64,000 nt of DNA from Sciurus carolinensis. Taxonomy: Eukaryota > Chordata > Mammalia > Rodentia > Sciuridae. The DNA is taken from positions 41,477,792 through 41,541,791 of the forward strand of contig NC_062222.1 of assembly GCF_902686445.1 (NCBI RefSeq), given 5' to 3'. How positions within the stretch are numbered: the stretch's first letter is position 1; the number at the start of each line of letters is the position of its first letter. The position numbers were made by a program, and so were the translations under genes. A model generated the notes under the pieces. That model did no database searches. It had not been told where the DNA came from and was given only the letters and a program-made list of their open reading frames with translations. This document shows, one piece after another, positions 36,586 to 47,005 of this stretch.

Positions 36586-37783
36586 ATTGAAAATCAATTT
36601 TTTTTAGTTCATTTGTAAAAGTGAAGTACAAATCTAGAGAAAATAATAATATTAAGAAAATGAATAATAAGCAGTTTTTTCTGACAATAAGCAGACCTTA
36701 ATATAGTATTTTCCTAACAAAATCATGAATTATTTTAATACCTCTTCCCTTCCCACCTCATAGTAGACTCATAGTTCACAGAACCAGATAGATTCAAAGG
36801 TTATTTCTACAGCAAATCAGATGGAGGTGTACTGGCTTTAGTTTCAGTGTGACAAAACAGTGATAAGAATAGTTAGAAAATACTCTTAGCAAAAGAACAT
36901 AAAACAGCCTATATTTTATTAAGTCTCAACACCTAGTTTTTATTGTATTATTATTTTATTGACAAAATTGGGAAGACCAAAATGTCTACTGTTAAAACTC
37001 TGGGAAATGTATAAGGAGATTGAAAGCAGGTGTAATGTAATATGAGGAGTAATCAGTAGCCCACAGCAGAGAATGGTGAGGCCCCCCAGGTGGATGGATT
37101 AAAGTAGATTTATTTGTGTTCTCCTTTGTTTACCACATTGCCCTGGAGAAAACATTGCATTCCTTTTTGCTACTAAGTTGGTAAAGTCTCAAAGAAGACA
37201 CTCCAAAAGAAGAATCAGAATGCTAGACAGTCCCATCTAAATGGCATCAGACCCTACTTGAGAAGAAATAGGTGATAGTTATGTGTATTGAAAGCATACA
37301 TTTAGCATTTTCTCTATGCCTTCTGCAAACTCTGACAGAAGGGCACAATTGAAATGAAGGAAACTATTGGATAAAAGCAGCATTGATTCATTGATTCAAA
37401 AGACAAGTATATTCAGTTTCTGCAAATAAGTTCTACATCCCAAATTAGGGGTCAAGGTTTCTCAAACTACAACATCCTCAACATTCATTCAACTCAGTTG
37501 AAGCAACAAAATTCACTACATTGATTACAGATTTCCAGCTAAAGAAGTTTATGCCATGTAGTACTAACATGAAAAAAAAAAATAATATGTCAGAAGACTA
37601 TAAAAAACACAAAAATAATTTTAAAGAAAAAATACTTAAAGATGTTGTTTCAAAAGGACCGAATTTAAAGAGAGCACGAAAACAAAATTCTACATAAACA
37701 CTATAAATATCTTTAAGGATGTAAGAAAATATTTTGAACACCTACACATAAGCAAACTGATATCAACAGGAAGACTTAGACAT
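36586..37783. other. Unassigned AT-rich DNA
   Basis: No clear element. A-rich sequence at 37560-37770 recalls L1/HAL1 ORF1 and may continue at 38754-39000 across the inserted MaLR element, but this is too weak to name. Confidence 0.4.
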
Positions 37784-38753
37784 TGTGTTAGTCAGCTTTT
37801 TGTCTTTGTGTCCAAAATATTTGAAAGTACAAGTTAGAAGAGGAAAGGTCTATTTTGGCTTATCGTTCAGAGGTTTTGTCCGTAGTTGGCAGACTCCAAG
37901 GCTCTGGACCGAAGATGAGACAGAAAATCCGAAGGGCATGACAGAGGGAAGTCTGCTCAGGTCCTACCAACCAGGAAGCAGAGAGAGAGAAGGACAGGGT
38001 ACAAGATATATACCCACTCCCAGTGACCCAATTCTCCAGCTATGTCCCAACTGCCAGCAGCTACCACCAGTTCAGTAGTTCTTTCAAATTATTAATCCAT
38101 CAATTGTTCAAATCCACTAATTAGATTACAACTCTCATAATTTAGTCACTTCACCTATGAACATTACTGTATTAACACAGGAAATTTTGGCAGATACTTC
38201 ATATCCAAACCACATTCTGTCTCTAGTCCCAAAAGCTGAGTGTATCTCAAAATGCTATATGCACTCAGTCTACCTAAGAGTCCCCAAAGTCTTAATAGAT
38301 CCAGCACTACCCCAAAATTTAAATCCAAAGTCTCCTCTGAGACTCAAGGCAAACTCTTGACTGTGAGTCCCTGTGAAAATCAAAAGTAAGTTATATATGT
38401 CCAATATTCAGTGTCAACGATTAAATATTCCCATTCAAAAAGGGAGAAATAGAAGCAGAGAAAGAAGGGATGAGATCAAATGAGACTGAAAAACAGTCAA
38501 GCAAACATTAGGTCTTGTAACTTCACATCCAGCATCTGGGGCACATGTTGGCACATGGTCTGTTTAGTCAAAGCACTGACCTCAGGCCTGGCATGAATTT
38601 CTGTGTTACTAAGATAGTCCTTTTAAATTATTAATCCATCAAATGGATTAATACACTGATTATGTTACAGTTCTCATAATCTAATAATATCACCTGTTAA
38701 CATTCCTGTATTAACACAGGAGCTTTGGGGAAACACCTCATATTCATAACACA
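37784..38753 (-). mobile_element. Internally deleted MaLR element, reverse strand
   Basis: On the reverse strand the order is a 5' LTR fragment (about 38608-38753), the 3' end of the internal region (38214-38607) and a complete 3' LTR (37784-38213). The left LTR starts TGTGTTAGTCAGCTTTTTGT, the complement of the GCTGACTAA..CA ends at 5160 and 23984. Internal sequence near 38286-38340 ('agtcttaatagatccagc') is the complement of the block just before the 3' LTR at 25320. The segments at 38150-38213 and 38690-38753 match each other (TGTATTAACACAGGA in both), confirming an LTR pair. Confidence 0.85.
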
Positions 38754-39084
38754 ACAGAAATAAAACTCAAAGTAATTAAAATACATACTTTAAAAACAGT
38801 TTAGATAACATAACAAATACACCAGAAGAATGCATAGAATAATAGGTAGACAAACTTTCCTATACACATCAGCAGTTGATACAAATGGAGAAAACTAAAA
38901 ACAAACAGGTTAGACAGTTGGAAGGATATAAGTCATTTAGAAAGATTCACATAAGAGATGAAGCAAATTGTGAAAATGTTTGGGGCTATAATGCAATTTG
39001 GTTTCTAAAATTAAAGATTATAATGATATTAAAATACAGATGGCTAATGCAGTCATTTTTTCATTTCTTCAATTAATTTTCTTT
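38754..39084. other. Unassigned A-rich DNA
   Basis: A-rich on +, with possible L1/HAL1 character, but no decisive motif. The open frame at 38876-39076 shows no domain. Confidence 0.4.
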
Positions 39085-39245
39085 AATTTTTTTTCTTTTT
39101 AGTTATCCATAACATTAACATTCACTTTGACATGGTTAAAAAGTACAGGAATATAATTTGTTCATTCGATTCCCAGTAATTTTACTTTTTCTCTCTCCTC
39201 CTTCTCCCTGTTCCCTTCCTTCTACTCCACTGATCTTTCTACTGC
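39085..39245 (-). mobile_element. Probable L1 3'-end fragment, reverse strand
   Basis: T-rich start, then 'agttatccataacattaac', 'attcactttgacatgg' and a C/T-rich run ('ctctctcctccttctccctg', 39190-39209). This resembles the complement of squirrel L1 3'UTRs. It is similar in kind to 27330-27530. Confidence 0.55.
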
Positions 39246-39929
39246 AGTCATTTTGTCAAAAGACTGAACCCCACAAGTACCAATAGCCTGCAATCCTATC
39301 AGATATGTAACATTTTGAAAAAGTTAAAGCCTGTATTTGACAACCACCTATTCCCAGTTGCTGCCCATCTAGTTTTCACATATTCCCAATCACAAAGAGG
39401 AAGGGTTCCAGATCATCTCTCCAGTTCTGACAAAATGTTGACACTACAAATGTCCTTGGGCTCTTGATAATTTCATTACAATGACAAAAAATACATACAC
39501 ACAGAACCAAGTCAGAGCCCAAATTAGGGAAGAAAGAGGTGACCCCCTGATTCCTAGAAACAACCACCCTTCTCAATGAATAGCACTGATTACATCATGC
39601 ATACCATACACCCTCATAATCCAGCCACAGTAGAAATCTAAACCCCAGAATTGCTCAGGAAGAAGGTGCCTTTAGAGCATATGCTGCCCTTCCCCATTCA
39701 TTGGTCATAGAATAAAACTCCCTGCCCATTCCCGTAACTTCTTTTCCTACTTCTTACCATTTTCTTAAAATGGTAGAAAATGGTAGGAAAAGAACCTACA
39801 AATTCTATAATAATTTCACGTTAAAGTTTAAGATCAGGATATAAAATATTACAACAAGTTGTAGGGTAAAAAGGAAAGTTGAAATAGACAAAAATTAAAC
39901 AAACAATTTAGAGAATGACATGAAATTGA
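39246..39929. other. Unassigned DNA, possibly an old LTR
   Basis: It is somewhat richer in C than its surroundings. 'gaataaaactccctgccc' at 39711-39728 looks like the polyadenylation end of an old LTR. A small inverted repeat around 'ccattttcttaaaatgg' lies near 39759-39775. I could not name a family. Confidence 0.35.
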
Positions 39930-40025
39930 GTTTGGATGGATTGGTGCACACCTGTAATCCCATTGACCTGAGAGGTTGAGGCAGAGGATCCAGGTTCAAA
40001 GCCAGCCTCACAACTCAGAAAATAA
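39930..40025 (+). mobile_element. B1-like SINE, 3'-truncated
   Basis: It reads 'ggattggtgcacacctgtaatccc', then 'gagaggttgaggcagaggatcc' and 'ttcaaagccagcctcac', which is the left half of a B1-type element. It ends near 40015 with no ID half. Confidence 0.75.
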
Positions 40026-43000
40026 ATTTATGATTTACATAAATAGTCAACTCTTTTTATTTGCAGATTCTACATCTGAATATTCAAACAACCTCTATCA
40101 AAATAATTTGAAAAAATTCATCTTTACTGAACCTGCACAAATGCATTTTCTTACCATTATATTCTAGACAATACAGTGTGATAATGATTTACACACTATT
40201 TACATTGTTAGACATTTTAAGTATTTTAAATATGATTTAAAGTATGTGGAAGAATGTCTGTAGTATACATGCAAATACTACACCATTTTATGTATGAGGC
40301 ATAAGCATTAATGGATTTTGATATTTGAGGTGGGGGGGTCTTGTGATTACTGAGGGATGACTATGTATATTCCACACCAGTTATGGATTTGTAGTAGCTA
40401 GCTTAACTACATAGCAAGTTTCCATAGTAGTAGAGATTCTTTTTCCAGTCTTTATTCTTTACCATTGATATGTCTAGTTCAACACAAATGACTTTATTTA
40501 CTGTTCAAGTTAAAGTTCAGAAACTTTCATTTATATTTGCACTTAAAATTAAATTGGAAAACTTTTCTATACCTTACAATGTAGCAAATTCACTGTGGAC
40601 TTATATTTCAAATAAATTCATGCATAGAAACATTTAGTGATAGTAGAAAAATTACACTGTGTTCATAGTAAAATTTGGGGGCTACCTAGCTGAAAAGAAT
40701 CATTCAAATGATTCTTCAAAAGAATCATTAAGTGAAATGCTTAAAATACATACTACTGACATTATGCAGTATTAAAAAGTAGCAAGCTAGATATTCATAC
40801 ACAAGTACTGTAAAGTGAAAAAATTTACAAAGCAGTTATAATTGGGAGAATATATTAATGTATAAATTTAAAACAGAAAAATAAAACATAAAAATGCATA
40901 GCTTAAAACATACATATGCAAAGATTTATCAAACAAAATGTAATGGATACAGTAGTAAGTTAGGAGTAGAAAATAGAAACAAAAGAAATATCATTTATTT
41001 TATAAAAATAAGTTTTAGCATATAATATGGCATGAAATAAGGATTATTTCAAGTATCTGCTTCCGAGTTCCTCTGCATGTAAATGGATAAAAATTGGCAT
41101 ATTTTTGTGCTTCTGTATAGACTCCAAGATATTACCTTATATTAAAAAAATTAAATATATCTATTAACAGTCTATTTGGTGATGTGTAGTGACACAGAGG
41201 CAGTTAAGCTGATAATTATTTAATCATTTAAGATATATAAGCAAAGCATAATTGTGGTTTTCTGATAATTTAGATAAGCAAAATTTATAAAATTAAAAAT
41301 GTATGATAGTAATATTTATTTTGTTTAAGATTAGCATGTATATGTCTATTATTTGCAATGTGTTATTTTCCATGTCACCAAGATGCAATAAAATAATGTA
41401 GTAAATTGAAATTAAACAAAATAGATGTGACTCTTGCTTTAAAAATACAACATTAATTCTTGTTTTCAATAAACCCATTATACTGAATATTTTTATTCTG
41501 TCTTTAAGGAAAAATGATGGCAACATTTAGCATAAAGAATGTAGACTGGAGATCAAGAAACTCAACTCTGATTATAACAAAAATTTTTAAATAAAATATT
41601 CGCCATAATATTTCATTCAAAATACTATTTTTATTTTCATATCTGTCTACAATCTTAATATATAAGTGTATATGTACATATATATGTAATTTAAATGTTC
41701 AAAACACGAAATAAATGCATTTTCTGGAATGTTATCAGTGTCTTTTCACTGTGTTCAAATTCACAAATTTTTGGTAGGAGATATGGTTCCTCTATATGTA
41801 GGTAGCAAGCATTTCTTCTTTCTAAATAAGTAAGTACTCATTTGAAACTAAAATTTGGCAATATATAAATTCATAAAAATGTTATTATGATACACAAAGT
41901 TACAGACTTATAATTTCTTTTACCAGAAATTGTTGAAAAAATTGCTTGTATTTAAAATGGCAATATGTGATATTTTTGGACTTACTTTGTTTCTGCTTTG
42001 CTTATTTAGATAAAATTATTTCTAGTAAATTAAAATGAAATGAAAAGTCAGGTTTGCAAATAACCTTACACATGAAAAAAAGTATTCTTCAGTTGTTCAA
42101 TTATTTATATTCAACACCTGACTCCAAATACACACTACTCTGCTTATCTTGGAAAGGAGTATCTATCTCACAAAAATTAATAGAGCACTGAATTCTCTTG
42201 CGATCAAATTAATATAGCCACTTAAATCTGCCAAAAGAGGTATGTTTGGGTAACTCCTAAAAAAGCCAAAGCTTATCATGACCTATTCTTGCTGCCATTT
42301 ATTTGAGAAATCTGTGGATTATTACTAATTCCTGCCATATTTTTCAAAGGTCATGCAAATATCTGTTGAGACAGAATTTAATTCAAATAAAACTTCAGAA
42401 ACAGCAATTTAAAATATAATTTTCAGAGCCATCTATTGAAAATTGCTAAATATTTTACTGTTTACTAAGAAAACACATAGGTGGTTAAAATATGAGTTTG
42501 GCACCAATACCTTACAGTATATTCTGATACTGTCTTTCAGGGCACTTCTTGTTTCTACCATTCCCTTTAACCTTTTAATCAAAATTGTAGGGCTTTTTTA
42601 TTTTTTATTTTTTTGCATGTGTTTTTCCCTGATGCTTATCTCTATAATAACTCTATTAATTTTCCATATTTTTAAAAAAATGTTTATTTTCTTCTGAGGG
42701 TGGTTATTTGGTTGATTCTCAGGTGTCTAAAATCAAATCTTCTAAAATATTTATACTCCTGCAGAAAATATTTCAAAAAGTAATTCAACACTTCAATACT
42801 TACTTTATTATATTTTAAGTGGGTTACAGGAACCATATCTTAAAAAGAAAGTGAGAAGGATTTCTGACGTCAACTGTCAACTTCAGCATACAAACAACTG
42901 AGAAGTTCTCTTTACTTACAATAAGAAAAGCCTGGACAAAGCAAATCAGTGACTTTTCTCAGACCTGTCAAATAACTGAGGTCTAACTCCTTCTCTGTCT

Positions 43001-43436
43001 AAAGAGACAGGTGCAGCCAGAGAGAGAGACTAACTGATATCTGTGTACTTTGAATAAGAATGGTTGGAAGCCATAATCTGATAGCAGCACTTATATGATT
43101 ATTTTGATGAATTGTAGAGGTTGAGTGTGAAGTAACAGGAGAGTAAAAGCTCCCAGAGGCCACTACACTTTTATGGGCTTTCCCTCTAGGAAACCACTCC
43201 CATTCTGACTCAGATTGTTATACAAATATCTACTAGAAAGTTAGCCTCAAGGTCCTGGCCGTATTTTTAAAAATATTAGCCTGCTATTTAAAAGAAAAAA
43301 AAAAAATACAAAAACACACATTTCAGGTAGAAGTGAAAATTTTCAACATAGGTTGGATGCAAGTTATATAGTTTATCAGATGATCATCTATGTTATAATT
43401 AATGTAATAAAAACATATAAATATATACATATATAC
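40026..43436. other. Unassigned AT-rich DNA
   Basis: This is one of the longest stretches in which I recognise no mobile element. Open frames at 41293-41526 (reverse) and 42443-42697 are hydrophobic and T-rich with no domain. A small imperfect palindrome lies at 40697-40714, an A-run at 43291-43304, and TA/CA repeats near 43415-43440. Confidence 0.5.
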
Positions 43437-43780
43437 ATGAATGTGATCAATGTGATCACCCTAATACCAAAACCAGATAATTCTACTACAAGAAAGATAA
43501 AAGAAAGAAAGATAATACAAGAAGTGAAATTTTCGTAGATAAAAATCTGCCATGAGGATAGGCAACAACCCTAAAAGAATGTCAATAAATTGATTCTAAA
43601 AATTTTACAAAGAATTAAATAGAACCAAATAAGGTATATTGCAGGTAGGCAAGACTGACTTATCATTTAAGTGTTAATCATTGTGAGGTCATATCAATTG
43701 TTGCAGAAAGTCTTTTAACACAAACTTCCATTCATTATATAAATATTCAGCAAACTATGAAGAAAACTTTCTGAAGTGAT

Positions 43781-44210
43781 TATTATGGTTTAGATGTGGT
43801 GTCCCTCAAAACTCACATTTGAGACAATGCCAGAAGGTTTGGAGGAGAAATGATTGGGTTTTAACTTTAACCTAATCAGTGAATTAATCCCTAGTGGGAT
43901 TAACTGAGTGGTAACTGGAGGCAGATGGGGCGTCGTTGGAGGAAGTGGTTCATTGGGGGTGTGGCTATGGGGTATATATTTTGTATCTGGAGAGTGGAGT
44001 TTTTCTCTCTCTGCTTCTGGATCATCATGTGAGCTCTTTCCCTCTGTCACATTCTTCTGCCATAATGTTCAGCCTCACCCTGAGCCCTGAGGAATGGAGT
44101 CTGCTGCCTGTGAATTGAGACCTCTGAAACCTTGAGTCCCCACATAAACTTTTCTAAAGCTTTTCTGGTTGGGTCCTTTTGTCAAAGCAGCAAAAAAGCT
44201 GACAAAAAGA
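43781..44210 (+). mobile_element. Solo MaLR LTR
   Basis: It starts TATTATGGTTTAGATGTGGTG and ends AAAAAGCTGACAAAAAGA, a mutated version of the GACTAAAACA end. 'cataaacttttctaaagc' near 44141 is the polyadenylation-side segment. L1 ORF2 sequence of the same element flanks both sides, so this is an insertion into that L1. The 5-bp duplication is not clear. Confidence 0.85.
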
Positions 44211-44405
44211 GAAATAAATAATATTTACAAAAAAAAAAAAGCACATTATCATTATAGACAAGATACAAGACTATACAAAGATGTCCATTCCTTTTCAACA
44301 TTGTAATGGATAGCCCAGTTAGTATGACAAAACAGATGGACAGGAAGAAAGAAGAAAGGAGGGAGGGAAAAAAAAAAAGAAAGAGGGATAAAGAAAAGTC
44401 ATACC

Positions 44406-45931
44406 GGGGGGGTTTCAAGATGGCTGACTAGAGGGCGGCTGCATTTCACGCTGCTCCAGGACTCAGGATTCAAAAGAGGAGATATTGAGAGACTTGGGAC
44501 CAACTCAAAGCCGCCGGGTGAGTCTCTCCCATTGGGGAGGTGTCCCGGATGGGGCGGGAGACCTGGAACGCAGGGAACTTTGTGAAGTAGAGTTGCCCGG
44601 CGAGACACCCCTCCCCCCGCTGGAGCAGTGAACATGGACAACTGGGAGCTTTCCACAGGAAGCCGCTCAGCACAGCACTTGGTTTCAGAGTAACCCGCCA
44701 GACTTCGGCGGCTGCCCAGAGGAGGAGCCACATAGGCAGGCGATTAGGTGCAGAGCAGGGTCCCAGTACCTAGGTGGCTTCTCGGTGGAAGAGCTGCAGA
44801 GACAAACTGAGGGGCGGAGCGAAGGTTCCAGGACTGCGGGCAGATTCTCTGAGGAGAGGCAGCCTAAGGAGACTCATCTGCAAAGGGTGAGGTTCCCAGG
44901 CCCAGGAGGTAGGTCTGGGCCCCTGGGAACACTTCAGAGGAAGACTGGCCAGTCCAGGCGGCAAGATACCCCTCCCCCCACTGGAGGAGTGAACTCGGAC
45001 AGCTGGGAACTTTGCAGAGGAGGCCGCTCAGCACAACGCTTGGTTCGGAGCAACCCGCTGGGGCTCCGGTGGCTGCCCAGAGGAAGAGCTGGATGGCAAG
45101 CTGTTTGGACTCAGAGCAACCTCCTGAACAACGGGGGTGGGAAGGACTGCCCTGAGGAGGAGGAGGTGCGCAGTGAGTTGCTTGGTCTCCAAGCGACCAC
45201 ACAGAACACTGGGTGGCTGCCTGGAGGAAGAGGTGTGCGGCGGGTCCCTGGGGCTCGGAACATCTGTATGAATCTCCAGGTGGCTGCTCAGAGAGGGGTC
45301 GCATAGCCAGGCGATTAGGTGCAAAGCACGGTCCGGGGACCTAGGCGCCTTCTTGGTGGAAGAGCTGCACAGAGACAACCTGAGGGGCGGAGCGAAGGTT
45401 CCAGGACTGCAGGCAGCTTCTCTGAGGAGGGGCAGCCTAAGGAGACTTGTCTGCGAAAGGCAAGGCTCCCAGGTCCAGGAGGTAGGTCTGGGCCCCTGGG
45501 AACGTTGACTGGGAAGACTGCCCTGCCCAGGCGGTAGTTGTGAATTGAGGGGAACCTCCAGGAGGGGAACTGACCAGCGAGATCTCCTCACCAGGTGAGT
45601 GTTCCCCACCGGGAGATGTTTTCCCACAAGGATGGTAAAAACCTGAGACACAGACACAAACAGGCCTGTCTCAGCCCGCAGCCTAGTTTCCCTTTGGTTG
45701 ACCATTGGTCAACAAGTGGAGGCACCTCTGCCCACTAGCAGGGAATATACCCCACCTGAAGGCCACCACCCATAGAGAGACAGCTTCCTTGGGGAGCACC
45801 GCATTATCAACTTCCTCCAAGGCTTCAGGCTACTGAAGGATAAGAGGGGATACACTAGAAATCTTCAGGGACATTATAAGAGAAGAGAGGAAATTTGCAA
45901 CACCTCAGCAGTCCACGGATACCTGAACAAT
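44406..45931 (+). promoter_or_regulatory. L1 5'UTR / internal promoter region
   Basis: It is the only strongly GC-rich, CpG-containing stretch in the window. In L1 elements this region acts as the Pol II promoter. It contains internal repeats. Block A at 44594-44725 recurs at 44955-45085 (offset about 361 bp): both carry a C-rich CCCCTCCCCCC run, GCTCAGCAC and GGCTGCCCAGAGGA. Block BC at 44731-44961 recurs at 45302-45535 (offset 571-574 bp): both carry GGCGATTAGGTGC-like sequence, GAGGGGCGGAGCGAAGG and GGTCTGGGCCCCTGGGAAC. Open frames inside (44785-45306 on +, 45028-45705 on -) reflect GC content and probably do not encode proteins. Confidence 0.85.
44416..44424 (+). promoter_or_regulatory. 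YY1-like motif at the L1 5' end
   Basis: CAAGATGGC lies 10 bp from the first base of the element. In human L1 a YY1 site with the same core, at a similar place, sets accurate transcription initiation. Its role here is inferred from position and sequence. Confidence 0.7.
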
Positions 45932-46905
45932 ATGAGAAAAGAAGGGAAGAAAATGCCTCAAACAAATCTAGATGTTACATCAATAAAATCCAATAACAGC
46001 ATGGCAGAAGAAATGTCAGAAAGGGAGTTCAGAATGTACATAATTAACATGATAAGGGAAGCAAATGATGAAATGAAAGAGCAAATGCAGGCATTGAATG
46101 ATCGCACCCATCGACAGTTAAAAGAGCAAATACAGGAAGCAAAAGATCATTTCAATAAAGAGTTACAGATATTGAAAAAAAACTAAACAGAAATCCTTGA
46201 AATGAAGGAAACAATAAACCAAGTTAAAAATTCCATAGAAAGCATAACCAATAGGATAGAACACCTGGAAGACAGAACCTCAGATATTGAAGACAAAATA
46301 TTTAACCTTGAAAACAAAGTCGAACGAACAGAGAAGATGGTAAGAAATCATGAACAGAATCTCCAAGAACTATGGGATATCATGAAAAAGCCAAATTTAA
46401 GAATTATTGGGATTGAGGAAGGGTTAGAGAAACAAACCAAAGGAATGAACAATCTATTCAATGAAATAATTTCAGAAAATTTCCCAAATCTGAAGAATGA
46501 AATGGAAAATCAATTTCAAGAGGCTTATAGGACTCCAAATACACAAAATTACAACAGACCCACACCAAGACACATTATAATGAAAATACCTGACATACAA
46601 AATAAAGACAGAATTTTAAAGGCTATGTGACAAAAGAACCAAATTACATTCAGGGGGAAACCAATAGGATATCAGCAGATTTTTCAATCCAGTCCTTAAA
46701 AGCTAGAAGGGCCTGGAACAACATTTTTCAAGCCCTGAAAGAAAATGGATGCCAACCAAGAATCTTATACTCAGCAAAACTTGCCTTCAGATTTGACGAT
46801 GAAATAAAATCCTTCCATGATAAACAGAAGCTAAAAGAATATATACAAAAAGAAAGCCAGCATTACAGAACATTCTCAGCAAAATATTCCATGAGGAAGA
46901 GATGA
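45932..46905 (+). pseudogene. L1 ORF1 (RNA-binding, nucleic-acid chaperone), inactivated
   Basis: ORF1 protein trimerises, coats L1 RNA and is required for retrotransposition. The frame starts at 45932 (MRKEGKKMPQ). A Glu/Lys/Gln-rich coiled coil spans about residues 45-160. The RRM begins near NLRIIGIEEG (46396-46425), and the C-terminal domain includes SLKARRAWNNIFQALKENGC (near 46694). Two lesions are visible: an in-frame TAA at 46184-46186, and a shift to another frame at about 46627 following a TGA at 46628-46630. Total length is about 325 codons, near the usual 340. The spacer to ORF2 is about 100 bp, typical for L1. Confidence 0.9.
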
Positions 46906-47005
46906 AAAACAAAGAAGCAAATCAGCAAAGGGAGGAGCTATCCAAATGAACTCTCAAATAAAGAGGAACCAAGTTGTGTCAAAAATAAATGAATAAATAA
47001 ATAAA

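Noticed and set aside
45028..45705. 225-codon reverse-strand frame, and a 173-codon + frame at 44785-45306, as host genes
   Set aside because: Both lie in the GC-rich, repeated 5'UTR of an L1. Composition and internal repetition explain them, and neither has a domain. The antisense one is kept only as a low-interest finding.
44406..45931. CpG island promoter of a host gene
   Set aside because: The GC-rich block has exact L1 boundaries, starts with the L1 YY1-like motif and leads directly into ORF1.
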